From: CAVQXR01 sp963717955
GTDB taxonomy: Bacteria; Actinomycetota; Thermoleophilia; Gaiellales; Gaiellaceae
DNA: 64,000 bases
Reading direction: 5' to 3'
NCBI GenBank assembly: GCA_963717955.1
Contig: CAVQXR010000002.1
Span: 496,001-560,000, forward strand
Position numbers and translations under genes: made by a program. The notes below the pieces were generated by a model. The model did no database searches, was not told where the DNA came from, and saw only the letters and a list, made by a program, of their open reading frames with translations. Of the stretch, positions 33,589 to 41,984 are shown one piece after another. The stretch's first letter is position 1. Each line of letters opens with the position of its first letter.

Positions 33589-34524
33589 TCAGCGGTAGAG
33601 CTCGACGTCGACCCGGGCACCCGCTGACAGGTTGCTCGTCTCGGTCGGAACGAGGACGCACCCATCGGCGGCGGCGATGGTCGAGAGCGGAGCCGGCTCC
33701 GTGAGGAGTGGCTCTGCCCGGCCGTCGCGGAGCTTCACCTGAACGACATCGAGCCGGCCCTCGACCGACGGAAGATCGCGGCTGAGCACGGCCGGGGCCC
33801 AGACGGGGGTCCGTGCGATCGAGCAGCCGCCGAGCAGCCGGACGAGCGGGATCCCGATCAGCCGGAAGATGACGAGCCGCGCGAGCGGGCCGCCCGGGAG
33901 CAGGAACACGGGAACGCCCGCGCACTCCGCGAGGAGCGTGGGCCCACCTGGCTCGACCGCGAGCCCGCGACACCACACACCGGGCTCGCCGAGGGAACCG
34001 ACGACCACGGCCGCCAGCTCGCGGGCGGCGACAGACGAACCCGGTGAGACGACGACGAGATCGGATCCGGAGAGCGCATCTTCGAGCGCCGCACGGAGCG
34101 ACGCGGCATCGTCTCGGAGGATGTCGCGCTCCTCGGCGTGGCCGCCCGCCTCGGCGGCGAGTGCGCAGATCGCCGGGGAGATCGCATCCCGTGCCTGGCC
34201 CGGCGTCAGCCGTCGGGCGCCGGCCGAGACGATCGCCACCCGTGGGCGGGCGCGCACCGGGACGACCGTCAGCCCGACGGCGGCGAGCAGGCCGATGTCC
34301 GCGGCCCGGAGCGGCCGGCCGGCGGGAGCGAGCACGTCCCCGGCCGCCACGCCCGCGTCGGCGCGCACGAAGTCGGGCAGTTGCGGCGGTGCCGTGAGCG
34401 GGCCCGGCGGCACGCGCCCGAGGGCCTCCGTGAGCGCGACGCCCTCGATCGCGGTGCGCCGACGCGGACGGAACTCCCGCAGGGCCTCGTCCACGGTGCG
34501 AACCGAGCAGGGCTCCTGCGTCAC
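33589..34524 (-). CDS. MoeA-like molybdopterin protein lacking domain II
   Basis: A 311-residue relative of molybdopterin molybdotransferase (about 400 residues). The first helix region and domains III and IV can be followed: LRAADIGLLAAVGLTVVPVRARPRVAIVSAG, SDLVVVSPGSSVAARE (where the family has a GG(V)S(V)GDYD motif) and VFLLPGGPLARLVIFRLIG. Domain II is missing, including the SAMDGYA motif: the text passes directly from PPQLPDFVR to DVLAPAGRPLRAAD. Catalytic acidic residues of domain III are changed too. It may be a binding or regulatory paralogue. It lies near mobA and fdhD, so a link to cofactor supply for formate dehydrogenase is likely. Confidence 0.72.
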   Translation of the reverse strand: MTQEPCSVRTVDEALREFRPRRRTAIEGVALTEALGRVPPGPLTAPPQLPDFVRADAGVAAGDVLAPAGRPLRAADIGLLAAVGLTVVPVRARPRVAIVSAGARRLTPGQARDAISPAICALAAEAGGHAEERDILRDDAASLRAALEDALSGSDLVVVSPGSSVAARELAAVVVGSLGEPGVWCRGLAVEPGGPTLLAECAGVPVFLLPGGPLARLVIFRLIGIPLVRLLGGCSIARTPVWAPAVLSRDLPSVEGRLDVVQVKLRDGRAEPLLTEPAPLSTIAAADGCVLVPTETSNLSAGARVDVELYR

Positions 34525-34610
34525 GCCCGAAGTCTACGGAGGCGGCAAACGCCTCCCGCCGGAGCCCGGCCTGCGATCCCGGCGCCGGATCCGCAGCCGC
34601 GCGTTTCGAG

Positions 34611-34682
34611 GCTTGTGTTTCAAGCCACGAGCCGCGGGTCGTTTGACAAGGGGCGCGAACGCTCGTGGCTTGAAACACAAGC
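34611..34682. repeat. 22-bp perfect inverted repeat with 28-bp spacer
   Basis: The left arm 34611-34632 (beginning GCTTGTGTTTCAAGCC) is exactly complementary to the right arm 34661-34682 (GCTCGTGGCTTGAAAC start). Each arm also has an internal CTTG / CAAG pairing. The arms are less GC-rich than the surroundings. It could be a strong terminator for the hydrolase transcript or a miniature mobile element. Confidence 0.8.
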
Positions 34683-34726
34683 TCCTTTCGCCCCGGCGGG
34701 CGACGATCACGCGACGGCGGAGTACG

Positions 34727-34770
34727 GCGGAGGTCGCCGCGACGGCAGAGTTGCGGCGGAGGTCGCCGCG
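34727..34770. repeat. 15-bp direct repeat, two copies
   Basis: GCGGAGGTCGCCGCG occurs at 34727-34741 and again at 34756-34770, 29 bases apart start to start. Each copy is itself near-palindromic (GCGGCGACC). Confidence 0.65.
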
Positions 34771-34809
34771 CCCCGGCAGGTCGACGGGTCGGCGGGTCGG
34801 CGGACTGCG

Positions 34810-35598
34810 CTACAGCTCGCTGAGGAAACCGAGCACGAGCGCGTTGAACTCGTCCGGGCGTTCCAGGCTCGGAAGATGCGCCGTGCCCGAGATCGAGGCG
34901 AACCGTGCGCCGGGGATCTCACGGGTCAGGCGGTCGGCGATCGCGTGCATGTCGATGACGTCGAGCTCCCCGAGGACGACCAACGTCGGCGCCGCGATCT
35001 CGCCGAGGCGGTCCGGCAGGTCGGGGACGAGCGCCTCGTCGTCGGCCGCGTCCCTGGCCTCCTCGGGAAGGGCCAGCCAGTGCTCGAACGCGCGCCGCTG
35101 CATCCGCCCGACCAGCTCGCGGAGCGCGGGATCGACGCTTCCCGGCTGCCGGTGGGGCCCGTCGACCCACATCCGAAGGTTCGCCTCGACCGCCGCATCG
35201 ACGTCGCCCCGCTCGATCGCGGCGTCCTCCTCGGCACCGTAAGCCTGTACGGCGTCCGACCAGTCGTGCCCGGTCATGCCGGGGCAGGCGAGCACGAGCG
35301 CGCTCACCCGGTCGGGCCGGGCGACCGCGAGCTCGAGCGCCACCCGGCCGCCGAAGGAGGCCCCGACCAGCGCGGCGCGCTCGATCTCGAGCGCGTCGAG
35401 CACGGCGATCACGTCCTCGGCATGACAGACGCGGCCGGGGTGAAGCGGCGTCTCCCCGAAGCCACGGAAGTCGAGCCTCACGGTCCGGTGCTGGGCGACG
35501 AACGGCCCCCACTGGGGCTCCCACATGCGGCTGTCGCAGATGCCTGCGTGCAGCAGGGCGGCCGGCGGACCCGTCCCCGCGACCTCATGGTGCACCAC
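34810..35598 (-). CDS. Alpha/beta hydrolase
   Basis: A 262-residue hydrolase. The nucleophile elbow GASFGG (Ser at about 100), the acid in LGELDVIDMH and the base in SGTAHLPSLERP form a full catalytic triad. LDFRGFGETPLHPG is the typical oxyanion-side loop. It resembles 3-oxoadipate enol-lactonase-like members, but substrates in this family cannot be read from sequence. It is divergent from mobA by 56 bases. Confidence 0.88.
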   Translation of the reverse strand: MVHHEVAGTGPPAALLHAGICDSRMWEPQWGPFVAQHRTVRLDFRGFGETPLHPGRVCHAEDVIAVLDALEIERAALVGASFGGRVALELAVARPDRVSALVLACPGMTGHDWSDAVQAYGAEEDAAIERGDVDAAVEANLRMWVDGPHRQPGSVDPALRELVGRMQRRAFEHWLALPEEARDAADDEALVPDLPDRLGEIAAPTLVVLGELDVIDMHAIADRLTREIPGARFASISGTAHLPSLERPDEFNALVLGFLSEL

Positions 35599-35654
35599 CC
35601 GAGTACCGTATCCCGGAACCGAGCTCCGTGTCGGTCAGCCGTAGGATTGGGAGG

Positions 35655-36293
35655 GTGCACAGGCAAGCCGGGATCGTCCTCGCCGGCGGGAGGTCGGCGC
35701 GTATGGGGCAGCCCAAGACGGACCTGCCGTGGAACGGCCGGTCGCTCGTGGCCCTGGTGCTCCACACGATCGCGTCGGCCGTGGACGGCCCCGTCGTTCT
35801 GGTTCGTGCGCCGGGCCAGGCGCTGCCCGCGCTGCCGGCCGCGATCGAGGTCGTCGAGGATGCGCGTCCGGGAAGGGGGCCGCTCGAGGGCATGGCCGCC
35901 GGTCTTCGGGCTGTCCGCGGGCGGGCAGGAGTCGCGTTCGTGTCGGCAGCCGACGTCCCGTTGCTCGTCCCGGAGCTCGTCTCCCTGTCGCTGCGCTCGC
36001 TCGAAGCCGATGCCGACGCGGCCGTGCCGGTCGTCGCAGGCCAGTCGTATCCGCTCTCGGCCGCCTATCGAGTCGACGTCCTGGCGACCGTCGAACGGCG
36101 CCTCGCGCGCGATGAGCTGCGGATGCGCTCGCTGCTCGACGACCTGCGCGTCGCCTGGCTCGACGAGCGTCTGCTCCTGGCGGACCCGGGGCTCCGCGCG
36201 GCCGACCCGGGCCTCGACTCGCTCCGGAACGTCAATACGCCCGCCGAGTACGAAGAGGCCCTGGCCTACGCGAACGCGACTCGCTCGGGATGA
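35655..36293 (+). CDS. mobA: Molybdenum cofactor guanylyltransferase
   Basis: A 212-residue nucleotidyltransferase that adds GMP to Mo-molybdopterin to form MGD. The GTP loop is GIVLAGGRSARMGQPKTDLP at the N-terminus; GPLEGMAAGLRAV and FVSAADVPLLVPE are the next conserved blocks, and NVNTPAEYEEA closes it. The bis-MGD cofactor is what formate dehydrogenase needs, and the fdh genes lie immediately beyond. GTG 35655 is chosen as it puts the GTP loop at the N-terminus; a GTG at 35628 is possible. Its last 28 bases overlap the end of convergent fdhD. Confidence 0.87.
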   Translation: MHRQAGIVLAGGRSARMGQPKTDLPWNGRSLVALVLHTIASAVDGPVVLVRAPGQALPALPAAIEVVEDARPGRGPLEGMAAGLRAVRGRAGVAFVSAADVPLLVPELVSLSLRSLEADADAAVPVVAGQSYPLSAAYRVDVLATVERRLARDELRMRSLLDDLRVAWLDERLLLADPGLRAADPGLDSLRNVNTPAEYEEALAYANATRSG

Positions 36294-37117
36294 GCGTAGA
36301 CGTTGAACCGCTCGCCCCGTACGAACGCGGCGAGCGTCACTCCGAGGCGCTCGGCCGTCTCGACCGCGAGCGTCGACGGGGCCGAAACGGCGCACACGAT
36401 CGGGATGCCGGCAACCGCCGCCTTCTGGACGAGCTCGAAGCTGGCGCGGCCCGAGACGAGCGCGATCCGATCGCGGGCCGGAACCCCGCCCTCGAGCAGC
36501 GCATGCCCGACGAGCTTGTCCATCGCGTTGTGCCGGCCGACGTCCTCGCGCGCGACGAGCAGCGTGCCGTCGACGTCGAAGAGGCCCGTCGCGTGCAGGC
36601 CCCCGGTCTCGTCGAAGACGTCCTGCGCGGCGCGAAGCGCATGCGGCAGGCCCGCGATCACGTCGCCTGCGACCGTGGGCCCGGGCGGGATCGGCGCGCA
36701 CATGACCTCCACCTGGTCTATCGCGGCCTTTCCGCAGACTCCGCAGCTCGACGTGGCATAGAAGTTGCGCTGGAACACGGTCGCGTCGAACGGCCGGCGG
36801 AGGCGCACCGTGACGACGTTGAACCGCTGCTCGACGGCCTCCTCTGGCCCGCAGTAGCGGATCGAGGCGATCTCCTCACGGCTCGTGACGAGCCCTTCCG
36901 TGAACAGGAAGCCGGCCGCGAGCTCCCAGTCGCTGCCGGGCGTCCTCATCGTCACGGCCACCCGGACGGCGTCCTGCCCGGGGCCCGCCGCGCGGATCTC
37001 GAGCGGTTCCTCGGTGACAATTCGGTCGCGCCGGGTGACGGCCCGTTCGCCGTCGACCGCGACGATCTGCGCGCGGACAGTCCGCTTCCGGACCGCCGGC
37101 CGCTCCACGAGGGCCAT
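36266..37117 (-). CDS. fdhD: Formate dehydrogenase sulfurtransferase/chaperone FdhD
   Basis: A 283-residue protein that passes sulfur from a cysteine desulfurase to the bis-MGD cofactor of formate dehydrogenase. The catalytic cysteine loop is SSCGVCG near 123-129, ELAAGFLFTEGLV and REDVGRHNAMDKLVG are the family hallmarks, and VSGRASFELVQKAAVAGIP completes the cofactor pocket. It is the last gene of the fdh run, 10 bases after the iron-sulfur subunit gene. Confidence 0.93.
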   Translation of the reverse strand: MALVERPAVRKRTVRAQIVAVDGERAVTRRDRIVTEEPLEIRAAGPGQDAVRVAVTMRTPGSDWELAAGFLFTEGLVTSREEIASIRYCGPEEAVEQRFNVVTVRLRRPFDATVFQRNFYATSSCGVCGKAAIDQVEVMCAPIPPGPTVAGDVIAGLPHALRAAQDVFDETGGLHATGLFDVDGTLLVAREDVGRHNAMDKLVGHALLEGGVPARDRIALVSGRASFELVQKAAVAGIPIVCAVSAPSTLAVETAERLGVTLAAFVRGERFNVYAHPERVAFA

Positions 37118-37126
37118 TCCCCGAGG

Positions 37127-38056
37127 TTACCGACCGCGTGCCTGCACGTGCTGGAAGCCGAAGCGACCCTTGACGCAGAGGTTTCCCCGCGTGATGTCGT
37201 GGTCGGCGGGCGAGCTCACCTTCACGATCCGGTTGTCCTGGACGTGGAGGTCGAGATTGCAGCCGACGCCGCAGTAGGGGCAGATCGTCTGCACGACGGT
37301 CTGCCGTGCCTCGTCCCACTCGCCCGCCGCCCGCATGTCGAGCTCGCTCTTGAAGATCAGGGCTCCGGTCGGACAGACCTCGATGCAGTTGCCGCAGTAC
37401 ACGCACGCCGACTCGGGAAGCGGGACGACGTACTCCGTCGAGATCCTGGCATCGAAGCCGCGGCCCGCGACGGCGATCGCGAACGTGTTCTGGTGCTGCT
37501 CGCCGCAGGCGTCGACGCACTTGTAGCAGAGGATGCACTTCGAGTAGTCGCGGCTGTACAGGTCGTTGTCGACCTTGACCGGCGACGCGACCGTCGCAGC
37601 CGTCTCGCCGTCCGGCTCGATGTGGTGCCCCGCGCGTCGCCGGTCGCGTTCGGCATCGGGTGCGGCGGGCGGGCCGAATCGCTCCGGCCTCGCCTCGTAC
37701 AGCTCGAGGTATCCGCCGACATCGGGTGCGATTGAGAGATCGACCGACGAGGCGAGCAGCTCGAGGACGAGGCGCCGGGACGTCCGGACGCGGTCGGAAT
37801 CGGTGCGGACGACCATGCCCGGCTCCACCTTCCGCGAACAGGCCGGGGCCAGCACCCGCGAGCCCTCGAGCTCGACGACGCAGACGCGACAGACGTTCGC
37901 CGGCCGCAGGGTCTCGCCGTAGCAGAGCGTCGGCGTCTCGATCCCGGCCTGCTCGCAGGCGTCGAGGATCGTCGAGCCCTCGAACACGCGGACGGCCTGC
38001 CCATCGATCTGGAGCTCGACCATGCGGGCCGGCGCGAGCAGCTGCGTCGAGCTCAC
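37127..38056 (-). CDS. Formate dehydrogenase iron-sulfur subunit carrying FdhA's N-terminal 4Fe-4S domain
   Basis: A 309-residue protein with four parts. Residues 10-95 form a 2Fe-2S plant-type/NuoG domain (ETPTLCYGETLRPANVCRVCVVE). About 165-235 carry two 4Fe-4S motifs (CILCYKCVDACGEQ and CVYCGNCIEVCPTGAL). The last 55 residues are the 4Fe-4S subdomain normally found at the start of molybdopterin oxidoreductases: TICPYCGVGCNLDLHV, then RGNLCVKGRFGF, ending six residues later. The Lys in CVKG aligns with E. coli FdhF Lys44, which links cluster and molybdenum site. Here that subdomain is separated from the catalytic chain and must reassemble with it. GTG start, one base after the NuoEF-like gene stop. 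Confidence 0.87.
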   Translation of the reverse strand: MSSTQLLAPARMVELQIDGQAVRVFEGSTILDACEQAGIETPTLCYGETLRPANVCRVCVVELEGSRVLAPACSRKVEPGMVVRTDSDRVRTSRRLVLELLASSVDLSIAPDVGGYLELYEARPERFGPPAAPDAERDRRRAGHHIEPDGETAATVASPVKVDNDLYSRDYSKCILCYKCVDACGEQHQNTFAIAVAGRGFDARISTEYVVPLPESACVYCGNCIEVCPTGALIFKSELDMRAAGEWDEARQTVVQTICPYCGVGCNLDLHVQDNRIVKVSSPADHDITRGNLCVKGRFGFQHVQARGR

Positions 38057-38057
38057 G

Positions 38058-39917
38058 TCATCCTCCGTTCCCGAACGCTCCGAGCCTGCCGATCGCCGAC
38101 TCGATCGCGCTCGAGGCCGTCTGGCCGAGCCCGCAGATCGACGCGTCGCGCATGCACTGACCGACGTCGGCGATGAGCGCGAGCTCGTCGTCGACCGTTC
38201 CCCGGGCTCGCCCGGCGACGAGCCGGGCGAGGGCCTCCTGCTGGCGCACGGTCCCGACCCGGCACGGCACGCACTGCCCGCAGGACTCGTTGCGGAAGAA
38301 CGCAGCGATCCGCATCAGCATCCGGGGCAGGTCGACGGTCTCGTCGAAGACGAGGATCACGCCCGAGCCGAGCGTCGTGTCTGCGGCGCGCGCCCCCTCG
38401 AACGTGAGCACGACGTCCAGGTCGTCCCGCCCGACGAATCCGCCGGCCGCCCCGCCGAGGAGCACCGCCTGGGGCCGCCGGCCGCCGGCCACGCCCCCGG
38501 CCAGATCGAGCAGGTCGCGGAGCGTGGCGCCGAACTCGACCTCGTACACCCCCGGTCGCTCGACGTGGCCTGAGAGGCAGAAGAGCTTGGTGCCCGTCGA
38601 TCCCTCCGTGCCGACCGCGGCGAAGGCCGGGCCTCCTGCGAGCACCACGTCGAGGACGTTGACGAGGGTCTCGACGTTGTTGACCACCGTCGGCTTGTCG
38701 AAGAGCCCGTTGGTGACCGGGAACGGTGGCTTGTTGCGCGGCTCCCCACGGTAGCCCTCGATCGAGTTGAAGATCGCGGTCTCCTCGCCGCAGATGTACG
38801 CGCCCGCGCCCTTGCGGATCTCGATGTCGAACGAGAACCCGTGCCCGAAGATGCGGTCGCCGAGAAAGCCGCGGGCACGGGCGGTCTCGAGCGCCGCCTC
38901 GAGAATCGCGTGACCCTGCGGGTACTCGCCGCGCAGGTAGACGAACCCTCGCTCGCAGTTGGTCGTGTACGCGGCGATCGTCATCGCCTCGATCAGCGAG
39001 AACGGGTCGCCCTCGATGATCACGCGGTCCTTGAACGTGCCGGGCTCGGACTCGTCGGCGTTGCAGATCAGGTAGTGCGGCAGGACGGGCTGGCGCGCGA
39101 CGGCCTCCCACTTGCGGCCCGTCGGGAATGCGGCGCCGCCGCGTCCCTGGAGCTTCGAGTCGAGGACCTCACGGATCACACCCTCCTGGCCGAGCGCGAA
39201 TGCCCGACGGAGCGCCTCGTAGCCTCCGTGCGCCCGGTAGTCGTCGAGGCTCGTCGGCTCGATCTTCCCGATGCGGCGAAGGAGCCTCAGCTCCGGCCTC
39301 CCTTCCTGCGGCAGGGGGGTAACCGGGTCGACGTCGCCAGGCTCGCCTCGCATGGCACCGAGAACACCGGCCGCGTCGACGGGAGCCAGGACGTGCTCGC
39401 GCGGCTCGGGCCCGGCGACGGTGAGCATTGCCGCGGGAGCGCGGTCGCACTGTCCGAGGCAGGGGCTTCGCAGCCAGGTCGCGCCGTCGCTTCCGACGGT
39501 GCCCTCGGGCCCGAACCGCCCTTCGAGCTCCGTGATCAACGCGTCGGCTCCGCGGCACCGGCAGGCGAGGTCCTCGCAGACGTGGACGACGGTCGCCGGC
39601 CGCGGGTCCACCGACAGCAGCGCGTAGAAGGTGGCCACGCCGAACGCATCGGCCGGCGGAACCGTCAGACGGCTGCAGACGTAGTTGAGGGCACCGGGGC
39701 TGATCCAGCCGATGTGCTCCTGCACCGCCTGCAGGGCGGGCAGCAGGAGGTCGCGTCTCGCCTTGGCCCCGTGCGTCCCGCGCGCGACGGCGATCCGGCC
39801 GTCGACGGCGACATCGCGCGTGCCGCCGTCCCAGCCCGACTCCGGGGGGCCGAGCAGGTGGTCGACCGCCGTCCGTTCGGCATCGGTCGGCTCCGCGTCG
39901 AGGAGGTGCAGGTCCAC
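38058..39917 (-). CDS. NAD-linked formate dehydrogenase diaphorase subunit (NuoE-NuoF fusion)
   Basis: A 619-residue fusion. Residues 40-190 are NuoE-like with a 2Fe-2S site (CEDLACRCRG and CLGQC). From about 205 it is NuoF-like: the FMN/NADH glycine loop GRGGAAFPTGRKWEAVA, NADESEPGTFKDR, GAGAYICGEETAIFNSIEG, and the 4Fe-4S motif ESCGQCVPCRVGT with a fourth Cys in DASICGLG. Such subunits take electrons from the iron-sulfur chain and reduce NAD+. It lies between the catalytic gene and the iron-sulfur gene, with 30-base and 1-base gaps. Confidence 0.93.
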   Translation of the reverse strand: MDLHLLDAEPTDAERTAVDHLLGPPESGWDGGTRDVAVDGRIAVARGTHGAKARRDLLLPALQAVQEHIGWISPGALNYVCSRLTVPPADAFGVATFYALLSVDPRPATVVHVCEDLACRCRGADALITELEGRFGPEGTVGSDGATWLRSPCLGQCDRAPAAMLTVAGPEPREHVLAPVDAAGVLGAMRGEPGDVDPVTPLPQEGRPELRLLRRIGKIEPTSLDDYRAHGGYEALRRAFALGQEGVIREVLDSKLQGRGGAAFPTGRKWEAVARQPVLPHYLICNADESEPGTFKDRVIIEGDPFSLIEAMTIAAYTTNCERGFVYLRGEYPQGHAILEAALETARARGFLGDRIFGHGFSFDIEIRKGAGAYICGEETAIFNSIEGYRGEPRNKPPFPVTNGLFDKPTVVNNVETLVNVLDVVLAGGPAFAAVGTEGSTGTKLFCLSGHVERPGVYEVEFGATLRDLLDLAGGVAGGRRPQAVLLGGAAGGFVGRDDLDVVLTFEGARAADTTLGSGVILVFDETVDLPRMLMRIAAFFRNESCGQCVPCRVGTVRQQEALARLVAGRARGTVDDELALIADVGQCMRDASICGLGQTASSAIESAIGRLGAFGNGG

Positions 39918-39947
39918 GCGTGGCGATCCTAGTCGCTGGTGTGCCGG

Positions 39948-41900
39948 TCAGTCGCCGGCAACGGCCGCAGGTTCCTCGGCGCGGCCACGCGCCTCGAGCC
40001 CCGCGGAAGCGATCTTCTCCACGCGAATCGCCGCCGCCTTGAACTCGGCAGTGCCCGACTTCGGGTCCGTGGCGTCGATCGTGAGGACGTTCGTGTCCAC
40101 CTCGTCCGGGAAGTGGAGCGTCATGAACGCGAGCCCCGGTCGCAGGGACGGGTCGATGCGCACCGGCGCCTCGACCGAGCCGCGGCGCGACGAGACCCTG
40201 ACGATCTCCCCGTCCTCGAGCAACATCCGCTCGACGTCCTCGGGTGAGAGGTCGATCGACTCGCCGCGATGGAGCGGGGAGCGATAGAAGCGCGTCTGCA
40301 CGCCGGTGTTGTAGGACTCGAGGCGCCGCCCCGTCGTCAGCCGGATCGGGTAGTCGGCGTCGAGCGCCTCGAACGGCGGCCTGAACTCGACCGGGCTGAA
40401 CGGTGCCGCCGGGCCCCCGCGCGGCTCCTCCCAGAGCCGTCCGTGGATGAACGGTGATCCCGTCGAGCCCTCGTCCGGGCACGGCCACGGGATTCCCCCG
40501 AGCTCCTCGAGTCGCCGGTAGCTCATGCCCGCATGCATCGGCGAGAGCGAACGGACCTCCTCCCAGATCTCCTCGGCCGTCGGGTGCCCCCAGTCGCAGC
40601 CGAGCCGGCGGGCGAGCTCGGCAAGGATCCACGTGTCCTCGCGGGCGTCGCCGGGCGGGTCGAGCGCCTTTCGGACACGCTGGACACGGCGTTCGGAGTT
40701 CGTGACCGTTCCCTCCGACTCGCACCACGAGGCCGCGCCCGGAAGGACGACGTCCGCGAGCTCCGCGGTCTTCGTCATCACGATGTCCTGCACGACGAGG
40801 AGGTCGAGGCCCTCGAGCAGGTTCCGGGCGTGTTGCACGTCCGCCTCGGACTGGGCGGGGTTCTCTCCGATCACGTACAGGGTGCGTAGGTCGCCACGTT
40901 CCATGGCGTGAAACATCTGCGTGAGGTGCCAGCCGTAGTGTGGGAGGATGGGCCGGCCCCAGACCGCCTCGAAGCGCGCGCGAGCCTCGTCGTCGCGCTC
41001 GATGTCCTGGAAGCCGGGCAGCTTGTTCGGGATCGCTCCCATGTCGCCGCCGCCCTGCACGTTGTTCTGGCCCCGCAGCGGATTGAGGCCGGAGCCGTAA
41101 CGGCCGACGTGACCCGTGAGCAGCGCCAGGTTGATGAGCGCCAGCACGTTGTCGACGGCGTTGTGGTGCTCGGTGATCCCGAGCGTCCAGCAGATCTGCG
41201 CCCGGTCGGCCCGGGCATAGGCGTGGGCGACCTCGCGGATCACCTCGGCGGGCACGCCGGTGATCCGCTCGCCGGCCTCGAGCGTGAACGGCTCGACGGC
41301 CGCCAGGTACTCCTCGAAGCCCTCGGTCGCGTTCTCGATGAACGCGCGGTTGGCGAGGCCGGCATGGATGATCTCGCGGGCCATGGCGTGGGAGAGCGCG
41401 ATGTCGGAGCCGACGTCGAGCCCGAGCCACAGGTCGGCGAACGCCGCCGAGGACGTGCGGCGCGGATCGACGACGTACAGGCGCGCGCCCCCGTGAACGC
41501 CCTTGAGGACGTGATGGAAGAAGATCGGGTGGGTCTCGCGGGCGTTCGAGCCCCAGAGGACGATGATGTCCGTCTCCTCGATCTCGCTATACGACGACGT
41601 GCCGCCGCCGGCTCCGAACACCGTCGCCAGACCGACGACGCTGGGAGCGTGTCAGGTGCGGTTACAGCTGTCGATGTTGTTGGTGTCCATGACCTGGCGC
41701 GCGAACTTCTGAGCGAGGAAGTTCATCTCGTTCGTCGCCTTGGAGCACGAGAAGATCCCGAAGCTCTTCGCGGCGTCGGGCATCGCGCGCCGGAAGCCCT
41801 CGGCCACACGGTCGAGAGCCTCGTTCCAGGTCGCAGGGCGCAGGCCGCTCTCGTCCCGCACGAGCGGGGTCGTGAGACGGCCCGTCATGGCTGTGGTCAT
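39948..41900 (-). CDS. fdhA: Formate dehydrogenase catalytic subunit, selenocysteine-containing, lacking the N-terminal Fe-S domain
   Basis: A 650-residue molybdopterin (bis-MGD) protein oxidising formate to CO2. An in-frame TGA at 41652-41654 is codon 83; read through as Sec it gives NIDSCNRT-Sec-HAPSVVGL, which aligns with E. coli FdhF around Sec140. His next to Sec and Arg in RGQNNVQGGGDMGAIPN (FdhF Arg333) are kept. The protein starts MTTAMTGRLTTPLVRDESG, exactly where the usual 4Fe-4S subdomain would end; that subdomain is found on the iron-sulfur subunit two genes downstream. ATG 41900 has GAAGGGA upstream. Calling two broken genes here would be wrong: the SECIS hairpin supports read-through. 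Confidence 0.92.
41611..41654 (-). promoter_or_regulatory. UGA selenocysteine codon with bacterial SECIS hairpin
   Basis: After the UGA, a two-part stem forms: lower GCUCC (41648-41644) with GGAGC (41615-41611), upper CGUCG (41640-41636) with CGACG (41626-41622), and an apical loop UCGGUCUGG. The loop's GGU starts 18 bases after the UGA, the same distance as in E. coli fdhF, whose loop also has GGUCU. This is the site bound by SelB. selA, selB, selC and selD are not in the window. Confidence 0.88.
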
Positions 41901-41984
41901 CGCGTCCCTTCGATCGGCTCCGGCACCTGCCGGAGTACTGGGATTCTAGTCCCGCCGGCCGGTCGAGCGGGCGGACCTCGCGGA

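Larger units (their letters stand above)
34525..34809. other. Repeat-rich intergenic region
   Basis: No gene is seen. It contains the large inverted repeat at 34611-34682 and two copies of a 15-base direct repeat at 34727-34770. Both flanking genes are on the minus strand. Confidence 0.6.

Noticed and set aside
41652..41654. fdhA as two genes or a pseudogene broken by an in-frame TGA
   Set aside because: The context is the known Sec site and the SECIS hairpin is present, so read-through is the better explanation.
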